Of a stretch of DNA of 64,000 bases, positions 1 through 9,870 are shown in pieces. How positions within the stretch are numbered: the stretch's first letter is position 1; each line of letters starts with the position of its first letter. Below the pieces are notes generated by a model. It saw only the letters and a program-made list of their open reading frames with translations, was not told the origin of the DNA and made no database searches. The stretch lies in contig OY294068.1 in NCBI GenBank assembly GCA_958510875.1, forward strand, positions 76,858,633 to 76,922,632, read 5' to 3'. This DNA is from Endomychus coccineus. Lineage: Eukaryota; Arthropoda; Insecta; Coleoptera; Endomychidae. The translations under genes and the position numbers were made by a program.

Positions 1-357
1 CGTTGTATAAGTCATCTCGTGTATGCTCTGCAACATTTCGACGTATGCACGGGAACGCACGATTTCGTTGACGTATTATGCGAATGTTACGGTGATGATA
101 ATAATAGAAAATTGTTGAAGAAACATCTCAAATCATTCATCAAAGTTAACGATCCTCCGGTGTACGTTTTGGCAGATATCAAAGAAAAGCTCCGCGAAAT
201 TGTCGATCAATACAAATACGTTTACGACATTAACGCTTTCGTTCCCAATATCGCTGAAGATCAATCGCCCGTAGATTATGCTATGCGATTGACGGGAGTG
301 AAACCTACAAAACTGAACGAGCTAAGAACTCGCCTGTCAAACGGCAATTTCGACTAG
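1..357 (+). CDS. 3' end of an unidentified protein (5'-truncated by window)
   Basis: The frame is open from the first base to a TAG ending at 357, and there is no ATG in the open stretch before the conserved-looking part. This is most simply the last ~118 residues of a gene that begins left of the window. The sequence is mixed helical and charged, with a D/N-rich turn near residue 30. I see no recognisable motif, membrane segment or metal-binding cluster. A GTG at 19 could only be a start in a prokaryote-like system, which the rest of the window does not support. No function is assigned. Confidence 0.6.
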   Translation, partial: RCISHLVYALQHFDVCTGTHDFVDVLCECYGDDNNRKLLKKHLKSFIKVNDPPVYVLADIKEKLREIVDQYKYVYDINAFVPNIAEDQSPVDYAMRLTGVKPTKLNELRTRLSNGNFD

Positions 358-414
358 TACCGATCGGTCGTACGACGATACGTCAGGGTGGCCGTAGCAC
401 ACAACTCATTCGAT

Positions 415-849
415 ATGTCGTCGAATAACCAGACATCATCATCATCGTCGTCGTCGTCAACAGCAGCAGCAGCAGCAGCATCGTTCTGGTCATCGTTAGC
501 ATATACCAGAGATGTCGAGGATTACCTATTAGCAAACATCTCTACAGGCTTTTGCCCGTATTGTCTTCAATATTTTTGTTACTGTGAAACGTCCATAAAT
601 TTTCATCGATTCTTGACTATGCTATATTTCAAGAAATATTCAGGCCGGAACGAATCGAACACGAACGTCGCACTCGTCGTCGTCAACGGTGGTGATGCCG
701 TATCAGAAGCCGATCAAAAAAAAATGTTGTTCGCGGACGAAGAAATGTTTTTGTCCGACGAAGAATCCGATCGGTCAAATCTGTCGAACCAATCGACGTT
801 GACGACGACGACGACGACGACGAAAGCGGATAAAACAAGTAACCTATAA
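415..849 (+). CDS. Small Ser/Ala-rich protein with a Cys cluster, unknown function
   Basis: The predicted protein has 144 residues, starting at the first in-frame ATG (415). It has a poly-Ser/poly-Ala leader encoded by trinucleotide runs, then a compact segment with a C-x2-C-x4-C-x-C cluster (FCPYC...CYC, about residues 47-56) that could bind a metal. An acidic stretch (DEEMFLSDEESD) and a poly-Thr tail follow. It lies on the same strand 57 nt after the preceding gene end. AATAAA-like sequence follows the stop near 880. I recognise no family. The low-complexity ends are typical of many proteins in this genome and say little about function. Confidence 0.6.
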   Translation: MSSNNQTSSSSSSSSTAAAAAASFWSSLAYTRDVEDYLLANISTGFCPYCLQYFCYCETSINFHRFLTMLYFKKYSGRNESNTNVALVVVNGGDAVSEADQKKMLFADEEMFLSDEESDRSNLSNQSTLTTTTTTTKADKTSNL

Positions 850-910
850 TAATTGAATGTATTTCACGTATAATTCGAATAAAAATGTTAGAAAATATTG
901 AGATTTATTT

Positions 911-975
911 CAACCCTGTTTACAGCTAACGTGACCACTGCGAGATACGAATTCCACCATTATGCGGAACATAAA
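911..975 (+). repeat. Dispersed ~60-bp repeat, copy 1 (diverged)
   Basis: This stretch shares the backbone AACGTGACC...GAGATACGAATT...CA-C--TTATGC with copies near 10.52, 23.02, 29.79, 49.95, 50.45 and 53.77 kb. It sits between a gene end and the TATA box of the gene at 1078. Confidence 0.6.
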
Positions 976-1007
976 GATGAACGACCGATGATACGCTGAC
1001 GAGAGTG

Positions 1008-1037
1008 TATAAATACGGCTGCGACAGCAATGTCAGT
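1008..1037 (+). promoter_or_regulatory. Early-type promoter (TATA + CAGT) of the 1078 gene
   Basis: TATAAATA lies at 1008-1015. The first of four tandem TTCAG-type initiators (CAGT, 1034-1037) begins 26 nt downstream. Transcription from here would exclude the ATG at 1030 and favour the ATG at 1078. Confidence 0.6.
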
Positions 1038-1077
1038 TCAGTTCAGTTCAGTTCAGTCGACCTTATCCACGTCAGAT

Positions 1078-2364
1078 ATGCTACGGTTGTTGTTATCGTC
1101 CAAGAAAAAAGAACGCCAGAAACGTAAAATTTATTTGAAAAAATGTACGCATCTTTCTGCGAACAGCGTGTCGAGCCGTATGAAAGAAAAAGTTACGTTC
1201 TTACAGCAACATGTCGAAAAAACGTTCTATCAACATTTGAAGAATCTTACCGGAAAAAATTATTCCTTGACGGAGATTTCCTTTGACCTTGCTGATATGT
1301 ATGCTTCTCTGTGGGAGTTATGCCCGACTCCGACAAATTCTTCACGACGATTGTTATCGTTATTGCCATCTTCAACATCTGTATCCATTTCGGTGGCGAC
1401 GAGAAGCAAAAAAAGAAAAGATTTGACGAAATTCACGAGGAAAAAAATCTTCCATACATTAATCGACGTTTGTTTGTATTATCATCGAACAACGATTATT
1501 TACGCTCTATTACTTCGATCGTGTACAGACGAACAGGCGTTGTTACCCACGTTACTGCAATGTGAAGATCGATTCGATATCGTTGTAATGTGTTTGAAAC
1601 GCATGTTATCCCAGGCAAAGTATTACAGAATTTCCTTGGAGCATCTGCTGGATTTCCTGTCCAAATTGAACGCTGAGCATTTCCTAACAGATTCACATCG
1701 CGTTCAGAAATTGATCATGACATTCGTACAATTTTGTCCAGCCGATCATACGACAACCAAATTCGACACGAATCCGATGTATAAAAAGATTGCGACCATC
1801 GCTGTTATATCGTTGTTGTCGAAACATTACGCCGGTGATATACAATCGAAAACAGAAGATGTCGTCTTTTTGAACAAGTTAAAAACTCTATGTTATCGAC
1901 GTAACCTGTGTTCCATTTTTGTGGCGATTTCGACGCTTTTCCCGTTTCTGTCAAGTCCCCATGCACTGATCGAAGGTCCACTATATTCATTGGTCTATTC
2001 GAACGATGATTACGAAAACGGAAAACATTTTTTCAATTCCCACATTGAATATATTCATGTGTTTTTGATATGGAAAACATGGACAGGAAGATTCTTCCAA
2101 TTTGTTGATGACTACTCGAAACAGACAGAATCTTCAAAGCGTTGCGTTACGTTAAAAAGACTGGCATTGCGAAGTATGTTGAAAACGCAGCGTCAAATGT
2201 CCAATTTTTATGATTACATCGATAGAATTGCGCTAGATAAAGATTCGCAAGACTTCTATAATAGGTACGAAATTGTGAAGTATGACTTGGTCGAAACGCT
2301 AGTAGAGTGGATAAAATGTCCGTTATATCGATTGACGTTTCGAAATTTCCATTATATAAATTAG
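1078..2364 (+). CDS. Unknown protein, tandem paralogue A
   Basis: The predicted protein has 428 residues. I chose the ATG at 1078 over 1030 because the TATA/CAGT initiator lies at 1008-1037 and because the paralogue next door (2553) starts at the equivalent Met after a shared TSD. The N-terminus is basic (KKKERQKRK), followed by a largely helical protein with several Cys residues. It has no transmembrane segment and no motif I recognise. Similarity to the next gene runs through nearly the whole length, including the segment ALLPTLLQCEDRFDIVVMC (around residue 150) and a conserved middle (SLEHLLDFLSKLNAEHF). The strong conservation between copies suggests both were functional after duplication. 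Function is unknown. Confidence 0.7.
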   Translation: MLRLLLSSKKKERQKRKIYLKKCTHLSANSVSSRMKEKVTFLQQHVEKTFYQHLKNLTGKNYSLTEISFDLADMYASLWELCPTPTNSSRRLLSLLPSSTSVSISVATRSKKRKDLTKFTRKKIFHTLIDVCLYYHRTTIIYALLLRSCTDEQALLPTLLQCEDRFDIVVMCLKRMLSQAKYYRISLEHLLDFLSKLNAEHFLTDSHRVQKLIMTFVQFCPADHTTTKFDTNPMYKKIATIAVISLLSKHYAGDIQSKTEDVVFLNKLKTLCYRRNLCSIFVAISTLFPFLSSPHALIEGPLYSLVYSNDDYENGKHFFNSHIEYIHVFLIWKTWTGRFFQFVDDYSKQTESSKRCVTLKRLALRSMLKTQRQMSNFYDYIDRIALDKDSQDFYNRYEIVKYDLVETLVEWIKCPLYRLTFRNFHYIN

Positions 2365-2552
2365 CGTTTCGAATAAAATATTAACAATCGTAGCGTGGTT
2401 TTTTATTTTTGAACTATAGTCTGTGGTATCTCCATTTGGCGACCATTTTCTCTTCGATGTTGGGAATGGTGGGGATTATCAGACAATAAAACGGAGGATA
2501 AACGCGAAGTGTTTCTACATTGTGGTGGTTCTTACTAGAATTCACGTCAGAC

Positions 2553-3890
2553 ATGCGAGCGTCGTCTCTATCGTCTACGATGAAAGAACGCGAGAAACGT
2601 AAAAATTATATGAGAAAATGTGCGTATCTTCCGATGAACATGGTGCCGAACCATGTGAAAGAACAAATTACGTTCTTACGACAACATATCAAAAAAATTT
2701 CCTATATACATTTGAAGAATCGTGCAAGAAAAGTGTATTCCTTGATGGAGATTCCATTTGACCTTGCCGATATGTATGCTTCCTCGTGGAAGTTACGCTC
2801 ATCAGTGACAAATTCTCCACGGCGACTGTTATCGTTATCGACGTCGTCAACATCTGGATCCTCCCCCTTGACAGTGACGAGAAGCAAAACAAGAAAAGAT
2901 TTGACGAAATTAACGAGGAGAAAAATTATCCATACACTAATCGACGTTTGTTTGTGTTATCATCGAACAACGATCATTTACGCTTTGTTGATTCGATCGT
3001 GTACAGATGGACACGCCTTATTACCCACGTTACTACAATGTGAAGATCGATTCGATATCGTTGTAATGTGTGTGAAACGCATGTTTTCCGAGGCAAAATA
3101 TTACAGAATTTCCCTGGAGCATCTGCTAGATTTTCTGTCCAAATTGAATGCTGAACATTTCCTAACAGATTCACATCGCCTTCAGAAATTGATCATGACA
3201 TTCGTACAATTTTGTGCAGCCGATCATACGAAAACCAAATTCGACATGAATCCGATCTATAGAAAAATTGCTACCATCGCTGTTATATCGTTGTTGTCGA
3301 AAAATTACCCCGATAATGTACAATCGAGAGCAGAAGATGTCGTCTTTTTGAACACGTTGAAAGTTCTATGTTATCGTCGTAACCTGTGTTCCATTTTTGT
3401 GGCGATTTCGACGCTTTTCCCGTTTCTGTCAAGTCCCCACACACTGATCGAATCTCCACTATTTCCCATAGTTGGTTCGGAAGATGATTACGAAAACGGA
3501 AAACATTTTTTCAATTCCCACATTGGACATATACATGAGTTCCTAATGTCACGAACACACACTGAAAAATTTTTCAATTTTGTCACTGACTACTCGATAC
3601 AAACAGAATCGTCGACAGGTGGTGTTACATTGAAAAAACTGGCAATGCGAAGTATTTTGAAAACTCAACGTCAAACGTCTAATTTTTGGAACTTTTATAT
3701 TAATAAAATTGCGCTAGACAAAGAATCACAAGATTTTTACAATCGTTACGAAATTGTAAAATACGACCTAATTAAAACGTTGGTTTCCTCGATAAAACGG
3801 TTTAAATATAATATGAATCGGTTCAACGAGTCAAAAAGTGAGGAGGCGTATATTTTCCGTTTTGGATGTTGGCGTACTGTGAATGACTAA
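2553..3890 (+). CDS. Unknown protein, tandem paralogue B
   Basis: The predicted protein has 445 residues from the ATG at 2553. It is a head-to-tail duplicate of the gene at 1078-2364 and is clearly similar from the basic N-terminus to about residue 415. The C-terminal ~35 residues differ. A longer upstream frame exists only from a TTG. Unlike copy A, no convincing TATA-CAGT pair precedes it (only ATAAAAC near 2485), so expression may differ. It contains the same Cys-bearing core and no recognisable enzyme motif. A possible reason for the different C-terminus is a boundary of the duplication near 3800. Function is unknown. Confidence 0.68.
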   Translation: MRASSLSSTMKEREKRKNYMRKCAYLPMNMVPNHVKEQITFLRQHIKKISYIHLKNRARKVYSLMEIPFDLADMYASSWKLRSSVTNSPRRLLSLSTSSTSGSSPLTVTRSKTRKDLTKLTRRKIIHTLIDVCLCYHRTTIIYALLIRSCTDGHALLPTLLQCEDRFDIVVMCVKRMFSEAKYYRISLEHLLDFLSKLNAEHFLTDSHRLQKLIMTFVQFCAADHTKTKFDMNPIYRKIATIAVISLLSKNYPDNVQSRAEDVVFLNTLKVLCYRRNLCSIFVAISTLFPFLSSPHTLIESPLFPIVGSEDDYENGKHFFNSHIGHIHEFLMSRTHTEKFFNFVTDYSIQTESSTGGVTLKKLAMRSILKTQRQTSNFWNFYINKIALDKESQDFYNRYEIVKYDLIKTLVSSIKRFKYNMNRFNESKSEEAYIFRFGCWRTVND

Positions 3891-3953
3891 AATATCGACA
3901 ATTGTGATACAGTTTTTATTTTCGAATCGAAACATACAAAAATTTAATAAAAA

Positions 3954-4625
3954 TTACATATATCCAGTTGACGACCATTTTCTTTTTAAACCTCCATTTG
4001 TACCCGACACTGGTCCTGGCAAATCGAACGGAACTTGTCGAGTTTGGTCATAGAAAGCTTTCCGTTCTTTCAGATATCGTCTCAACGACTGAAAGGTTGG
4101 CAATGGCGTTCGGTCGTTAGGCGCGTCCGTGAACGCTACTTGCTCGATCCCGAATTGTTCGTCTGATTCAGGCATGGTATATGAATACATATTCCCAACT
4201 GTCGTTTGTGGATAACGCGTAGTCGATTCAAATTGCATCATTCGATGATCATCACCATGTTGTTCGAATGGTTGTAATTGCGTCATTTGATGATCATCAC
4301 CACGTCGTTCGAATGGTTGACGTTCACTCGGATCATAATCGATGGGTGGTCTGCGAACATCGAAATTCATCGGGACGGCATTCCAATTGAACGGTATCGC
4401 TTGGTCGAAAAATGGAAATGCGTAGTACGGCGGTCGATGATATATCATCGCTTGTTGTTGCGATGCGAACAATCCCGGTCCAACAGCAACGGTCGTTGTT
4501 ACCAACGCAGAAACATTCACGTTGGGTCGAGTCATCACATGGAATTGTCCACACCGATCATATCGTTCGCACGAATTCGTTCGATAACAATAATTGCCAT
4601 CGCCACATCCACCACATGGGAACAT
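3954..4625 (-). CDS. Unknown Pro/Gln-rich protein with Cys-rich N-terminus
   Basis: The predicted protein has 223 residues from an ATG at 4625. The first ~25 residues hold six Cys with Gly (CGGCGDGNYC...C...C), a possible metal-binding or disulphide knob. The middle is rich in Pro, Tyr and Phe, with an imperfect internal duplication of a ~15-residue unit (QPFERRGDDHQMTQ / QPFEQHGDDHRMMQ, about residues 102-131). The C-terminus has a short charged helix (LRRYLKERKAFYDQ). It is convergent with the gene ending at 3890, with only 63 nt between stops. I recognise no family. A structural or adhesive role would be a guess. Confidence 0.6.
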   Translation of the reverse strand: MFPCGGCGDGNYCYRTNSCERYDRCGQFHVMTRPNVNVSALVTTTVAVGPGLFASQQQAMIYHRPPYYAFPFFDQAIPFNWNAVPMNFDVRRPPIDYDPSERQPFERRGDDHQMTQLQPFEQHGDDHRMMQFESTTRYPQTTVGNMYSYTMPESDEQFGIEQVAFTDAPNDRTPLPTFQSLRRYLKERKAFYDQTRQVPFDLPGPVSGTNGGLKRKWSSTGYM

Positions 4626-4833
4626 AACGACGGATAAGTTGTCAATGAGATTGTGACGCGCGCGCGTATCCTATATGTACTCACACTCTCCACGCGTACG
4701 GCGCCGTTTTGTAGACGCGGTCGAAAGCGATCGGTAAATACCATTTATCGTAGATATGTACATAACAACGCGCACGTAATTGCTCCCACATCCGATCGTC
4801 GCAAATGGTGATCGAACTTGACTTCATCTCTTA

Positions 4834-4838
4834 GTAAG
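4834..4838 (+). promoter_or_regulatory. Late-type GTAAG motif for the 4856 gene
   Basis: GTAAG lies 17 nt before the ATG and matches the (A/G)TAAG motif seen before many other genes of the window. Confidence 0.45.
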
Positions 4839-4855
4839 GAATCACTATTAGTATT

Positions 4856-5659
4856 ATGCCATTCTTTTCCAACGATCGCTTACCGATCGGATACGAGTTT
4901 TCCACGTTTCAAGAATTATTTTTATTATTACATCGATACACACTCACACCGATATATAGTTACGAACGACACTTGAAATGGCACGCGATCGGTCTCACCC
5001 TGGAATTATTCAGACGTCACAACGAAGATTCGTCACGACAATTGAGCGGCCAACACGGATCGCACGTCGATAAGCACTTCAGACAGTCACGTAACGTACT
5101 GCTGTCGTGGTTAGTTTATATTTTAGGAAAGCTAGATCGTACCGATTTGGAATTTGAAATAGGATTGTGCGATATCGTTTGTTACGAAATTAGTAACATA
5201 AAGGTGGACAGAACGTTAATCGATGCAACGTCGTTGGGACCGCAAACGCTTCCAATCAGTCGCTTGCGTGTAATAACACCGTCGTCGATGGTGATGTCTG
5301 AGATGAAGGAAGATCTGTTAAAGCCCGTACCACTTAACCAATCTTTCCGTAAAATTGAAAGAAAACCACCGAAAGCCGGTAAATTATCGACGACGGAAAA
5401 TGTAGGACTGGAAGAACGGCGGAAAGGTTTCGATACACAAAAAGAAATTAAATACGTCAGACTTTTTCTGGCATACTTATCGAAGGACGAACAGTTAACA
5501 CAATTCAAAGAGGCAATTCAAGATTGTCACAAGATATTGAGCTATCGAAATATATTTAATATTTCGTTTCCGCTGTCGGACAAACACATCGATCAACTTT
5601 TATTGCAGGCATCTAAATCAATATCAAATCTGACAAACCAATACATCGAACTAAGCTAA
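4856..5659 (+). CDS. Unknown 267-residue protein
   Basis: The ORF starts at an ATG preceded by a late-type GTAAG. The N-terminal half is predominantly hydrophobic/aromatic and helical (TFQELFLLLHRYTLTPIYSY). The middle is a basic, Pro-containing linker (residues ~150-190) and the C-terminal region is helical. There are few Cys and no obvious membrane span or catalytic motif. It is the last gene before the first repeat module, whose array begins about 80 nt after the stop. Function is unknown. Confidence 0.62.
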   Translation: MPFFSNDRLPIGYEFSTFQELFLLLHRYTLTPIYSYERHLKWHAIGLTLELFRRHNEDSSRQLSGQHGSHVDKHFRQSRNVLLSWLVYILGKLDRTDLEFEIGLCDIVCYEISNIKVDRTLIDATSLGPQTLPISRLRVITPSSMVMSEMKEDLLKPVPLNQSFRKIERKPPKAGKLSTTENVGLEERRKGFDTQKEIKYVRLFLAYLSKDEQLTQFKEAIQDCHKILSYRNIFNISFPLSDKHIDQLLLQASKSISNLTNQYIELS

Positions 5660-5739
5660 CAGAACGACTAGAAGATTCAAGAGAAAATCGGAACGAAACA
5701 AGTTTTTTTATTTAGGCTGTAATTTTTGTTTGCGAAATA

Positions 5740-7440
5740 AAACTTTTTCTGAACGTAACTCTCGTTTGATAAATGAAATTGTAAATAGAAACGGATAATT
5801 GTCGACGTATCACTCGCTCCCATGTGTCCGAACGTAACTTTGGTTCGAAAAATGAAACTGTAGTCAACGTTTTGATGAGCAGAATTTGTCGATCAAACTT
5901 TCTCGGCCTGGGATCTCTGTCGTCGAACGAACCTCCAAACTTATAAGTTCCTCGTCATGCGTACTAGCGTCATCTTGAAACAGTTTTGTCTCGAATGAAA
6001 TTTGTTGAAACGAAATCTCACCGGTGGATTTCTTCGAGCTGTAAGATCTTCGAACGTGAATCTCGTTCGAGAAATGAAATCGTAAAATATTTTCTGATGA
6101 ATAAACTTTGTCCGTCTAAAATCTCTCGTCGAACGAATAATTGTTGAAACGAAATTCCACCGATGGATTTTTTCCAGCTACAAATACTTTGAACGAAACT
6201 CTCGTTTATCGAGAAATAGTTTTGTCTCAAATGAAATTTGTCGAAACGAAATGCCACCGGTGGATTTATTCGAGCAATAAAAACTTTGTGAACGTAACTC
6301 TCGTTCTATGAATGAAACAGTTTTGTCTCGAGTGAAATTTGTTGGAACGAAATTCCACCGGTGGATTTCTCCGAGCTGCAAAATCTTTGAACGTGAATCT
6401 CGTTCGAGAAATGAAATCGTAAAATATTTTCTGATAAATAAACTTTGTCCGTCTAAAATTTCTTGTCGAACGAATAATTGTTGAAACGAAATTCCACCGG
6501 TGGATTTTTTCGAACTACAAATACTTTGAACGAAACTCTCGTTCATCGAGAAATAGTTTTGTCTCGGATGAAATTTGTTTAAACGAAATCTCACCGGTGG
6601 ATTTCTTCGAGCTAGAAAAACTTTGAACGAAACTCCCGTTCGCGAAATGAAATCATAAAATATTTTCTGATGAACAAACTTTGTCCGCTAGAATCTCTCG
6701 TCGAACAAATTTTCAAACTTATATGTTCCTCGTCATGCGTACTAGCATCATCGAGAAACAGTTTGTCTCGAATGAAATTTATGAAACGAAATCTCACCGG
6801 TGGATTTCTTCGAACTGTAAAATCTTTGAACGTGAATCTCGTTCGAGAAATGAAATCGTAAAATATTTTCTGATGAACCAACGTTGTCCGCCTAGAATTT
6901 CTCGTCGAACGAATCTCCAAACTTATAAGTTCCTCGTCATGCGTACTAGCATCACCGAGAAACAGTTTTGTCTCGAATGAAATTTGTTGAAACGAAATTT
7001 CACCGGTTGGATTTCTTCGAGCTGTAAAAACGTTGAACGTGAATCTCGTTCGAGAAATGGAATCGTAAAATATTTTTTGATGAACAAACTTTGTCCACCT
7101 AGAATCTCTCGTCGAACGAATCTCCAAACTTACAAGTTCCTCGTCATGCGCACTAGCTCTGTCGAGAAACAGTTTCGTCGCGAGTAAAATTTGTTGAAAC
7201 GAAATTTCACCGATTGGATTTCTTCGAGCTGTAAAAACGTGGAACGTGAATCTCGTTCGAGAAATGGAATCGTAAAATATTTTTTGATGAACAAACTTTG
7301 TCCACCTAGAATCTCTCGTCGAACGAATCTCCAAACTTACAAGTTCCTCGTCATGCGCACTAGCTCTGTCGAGAAACAGTTTCGTTGCGAGTAAAATTTG
7401 TTGGAACGAAATCCATCGGCGGATTTCTTCGAGCTGCAAA
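5740..7440 (+). repeat. hr-like module 1: array of ~200-bp imperfect repeats
   Basis: About eight diverged tandem units each carry the same succession of blocks: CTCGTTCGAGAAATGAAAT, a GTAAAATATTTTCTGATGAA block, a TCTCGTCGAACGAAT block, a TCCTCGTCATGCG block, GAGAAACAGTTTTGTCTCG, and a GAAATTTGTTGAAACGAAAT block leading to CACCGGTGGATTTCTTCGAG. Units contain short palindromes (ACCGGT, TCTCG-TT-CGAGA). Several long ORFs cross the array on both strands, which is expected of a stop-poor repeat rather than of genes. The array ends directly at core 1. Confidence 0.85.
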
Positions 7441-8020
7441 ACTTCTACAGCAGCGTTGACTTATAGTCACGTGACGTATGCGTGACGTATCACGGGGGCA
7501 ACGAAAATTGTGGAACGCAACATCCAGCTCTCGCGAGAAGCTAGCGCCAAGTCTAGACAGTCAAGGGGGCTCCACGTACCCCCATAGCACCCCTGCACCC
7601 CTATATATATAATATATATATATTATATATATAACCTCCGCGACGGCCTGCTCCTTCTTACTACTACGTTGTTCTTACTCTGGTCAAGGAGGTTTAGGAT
7701 CGCGGGCGAGAAGCTTGCTGATTATATAGTTAATTTAGGGTCAGCTGAGTGAATACTCGATTCTCATTGGACTAGAGCCAATTGACGTCACGAAAATCCT
7801 AAAATCTACTGATTTCTGACGAAAATCACGGTAGAAGGGGTAAAATTTTGATCAGATTCAATTCAGAGTTCCGATAGTCAAGTCGATTGAGGTTAGATTG
7901 TACGATATTAAACCCACCCCATCCACAGATTTAGTAATTTCATGATATTCATCAGACATCTATGGTAGGTTCTACACTATATACGTGGCAGTTCAAAGGA
8001 ACTCCAATAGATGGCGCTCG
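7441..8020 (+). repeat. hr-like module 1: conserved core with AT palindrome
   Basis: This core is near-identical to those at 22.03 kb (same strand) and 50.65, 56.29 and 59.52 kb (opposite strand). In order it holds: repeated TGACGTA motifs with CACGTGA; a TCTCGCGAGA palindrome; a GC-rich hairpin-capable run (GGGGGCTCCACGTACCCCC); a perfect 32-bp AT palindrome at 7602-7633; a CRE-like TGACGTCA at 7793-7800 next to ATTGG; and an AGATGGCGCT at 8009-8018. The architecture resembles a replication origin/enhancer (hr or ori). That role is inferred. Confidence 0.8.
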
Positions 8021-8530
8021 TACACTCACTGCTACAAATTGATACAACATACCAATAGATAGCGCTCACCAAATTACCATAGTCAGCCCGTATAAAATGT
8101 TCGATATATGGCGGCACTTGGATGGTTATTGGAACGAATTTGTATGGTAACAGATTCGAAATTGTCAGTGAAAAATAAGAAAAATATTAACAAATCAATT
8201 TATTAATTCAAATGCGTTGAGTCAAATATCTTTTCTTGATGTTGTCGTTTCGCCGCAGGAACTGTTCAACCTTGTCCATGAGCCGTATGTATACCAGACG
8301 AATATGCGTACACATACAGGTTTCTGGGCCAGACTTAGACGATCAACCGCATTACATTTCGGTAGATGTTTCTGAATTTCATGGTCCAACCGAAATCATC
8401 TCACTAAGTCGCGAGTCACCAAAAAATAGTGTGAGGTTCACATGTGCATTTCCTTCTATCGTTGAATCTATTTTTAGATGTATCGGAACTTGTCCTCGTA
8501 ATATGTACGCGGTCAGTCCGAGATAGAGAG
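8021..8530 (+). repeat. Diverged extension of repeat module 1 (no gene supported)
   Basis: The stretch after core 1 is similar, with many differences, to 22.76-22.96 kb (shared ATTACATTTCGGTA and CACTAAGTCGC/CACTGAGTCGC-type blocks) and in reverse to 59.25-59.45 kb. It therefore belongs to the extended repeat. A 96-codon frame at 8236-8526 lies wholly within this repeat and is not supported as a gene. Confidence 0.55.
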
Positions 8531-8542
8531 GGTAACAACGCA

Positions 8543-8559
8543 TATATAAGCGGAACAGT
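8543..8559 (+). promoter_or_regulatory. TATATAAG box upstream of the 8611 gene
   Basis: TATATAAG (8543-8550) combines a TATA-like box and an ATAAG late-type motif 61 nt before the ATG. A CAGT follows at once, too close for the usual 26-30 nt spacing, so the class is unclear. Confidence 0.4.
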
Positions 8560-8610
8560 TGCCAATTAAATTCATTCGACAAGTTCTAATACAGCGATTC
8601 TTTCCAAAAT

Positions 8611-9708
8611 ATGGAACGTGCCGGTGTAATTCAATTGTTAGAAACGTTGGTGTGTTTGATTAACGTGGGATGGCATTTGTCGGTGACGAATCGTGAGGCG
8701 GTATGGGACCTGCTGAAATCCATACGAAAAATGGTGATATACCCCGTATTCAGTTTCGCAGAAATGGCAGAAATGGAACAGATGTTTGAAGAATTGGAAA
8801 GGTTAATATCGTCGTCTCCATCGTCGTCATCGTCGTCTTCGTCGCCAGTTCTATCAAGTCTCGATTCGAAACCCGGCCCTGATAATTCGTTGAAGTTGAA
8901 CGTTTTCATCAATTTAAAATTTTTACATGTTTCGGGGGGAGCGAAGCATATTTTATCGTCCGGGATGTGTACGACGGACAAGGATTTCGAATCGAGCGGA
9001 AATCCGTACGACGTGAAGAACAAAAGTTCGCTCAGCGATACGTCGCACTTGATGGACCTGATCGTTAAATTACCCGACGCCGTTAGAGCCGTGGCGAGAT
9101 TAGCGTTGGAAAAATCGATACGGGCGAGTGCCGTTCAATCGAATTCGCCGCAGGATATGTTGCAGACGCTATACCGTTGGCATGCTAGACCGAGGAAAAT
9201 CGAGTTTATATCCTACAACGACGATACGCACATGTGTTATCTGCATCTCGTGTCTACGTCGGACGAGCCGACTACTTGTTGCGAATCGTGTAATAGACCG
9301 TTCGATTTGAAGATTGAGGATGCCTTTCGTACCGAGAACTATCGGTGGGTGTGTGGCGACACAGATAAACATTCATCGAATACAGATCGCGTCGTACAAA
9401 TTTATCGCCCCGCGTGGTCCATATTGAAAGTTTTTAAAATGGGAAGTAAAATACGGGCTACTCTTGTGCGTTCCAATACGGAGATAATACGGAATGTCGA
9501 TCTGGATGCGAAGGGAGCCTTTGCTGAAATGGTGGACAACGAAATGATCTCGTTGACACGAATTCACGATTTCTTTGGGTGTTCGTTCGCGGGGTGTGAA
9601 TCGCGATGGACGACGGCAACGGCTCTGAGTAGTGCACACAACACGATGTGCGTGTTTCGTTCCATCGCGAAAATCGTCAACGCGCGTTCTACAATTTCCA
9701 CGTGTTAG
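8611..9708 (+). CDS. Unknown protein with a possible Cys-based zinc site
   Basis: The predicted protein has 365 residues from the ATG at 8611. The N-terminal helical region is followed by a poly-Ser linker encoded by TCG/TCA triplets (residues ~68-82), then a globular half. The second half contains C-C-x2-C (TTCCESCNRPF, about residues 220-227) with later Cys (WVCGD; GCSFAGC), which may form one or two metal sites. There is no membrane span. It lies between repeat module 1 and a decayed intergenic region. I do not recognise the family. The zinc-site suggestion is inference only. Confidence 0.65.
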   Translation: MERAGVIQLLETLVCLINVGWHLSVTNREAVWDLLKSIRKMVIYPVFSFAEMAEMEQMFEELERLISSSPSSSSSSSSPVLSSLDSKPGPDNSLKLNVFINLKFLHVSGGAKHILSSGMCTTDKDFESSGNPYDVKNKSSLSDTSHLMDLIVKLPDAVRAVARLALEKSIRASAVQSNSPQDMLQTLYRWHARPRKIEFISYNDDTHMCYLHLVSTSDEPTTCCESCNRPFDLKIEDAFRTENYRWVCGDTDKHSSNTDRVVQIYRPAWSILKVFKMGSKIRATLVRSNTEIIRNVDLDAKGAFAEMVDNEMISLTRIHDFFGCSFAGCESRWTTATALSSAHNTMCVFRSIAKIVNARSTISTC

Positions 9709-9803
9709 TGATCGATTCGACGGTTTGTGTGCATAAGCGATGGCGAGAAGGACGAGATCAGTGGATTCGCATAACGAGGCTGGCGACGTTTTACAATACA
9801 AAA

Positions 9804-9870
9804 TAGCGAAAGACATACATTCCGGACAAGGCGGAAGGGATATTCGTCGGATCATCCACAATTTTTTTTT
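9804..9870 (+). pseudogene. Decayed coding fragment (copy 1 of a pair)
   Basis: In frame with 9813 the sequence encodes TYIPDKAEGIFVGSST, but a TAG lies three codons upstream. The equivalent peptide TYVPDKADGIFVGVST is encoded near 10391-10440. The two look like remnants of one lost coding sequence duplicated about 580 bp apart. Confidence 0.4.

Noticed and set aside
4115..4320. Short CATTTGATGATCATCACCA-type direct repeat as a regulatory array
   Set aside because: It is an internal coding duplication of the 3954-4625 gene, with the protein repeat in frame.
6612..7439. 275-codon minus-strand ORF in the first array
   Set aside because: It is a translation of the tandem repeat, with matching open frames on the other strand and no promoter. 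Repeat composition explains it.
8236..8526. 96-codon ORF after core 1
   Set aside because: It lies inside the module extension, which recurs at 22.8 and 59.3 kb without a conserved frame.
9373..9861. 162-codon minus-strand ORF
   Set aside because: It is the antisense of the 8611-9708 gene and its spacer. Codon pattern and promoter are absent.
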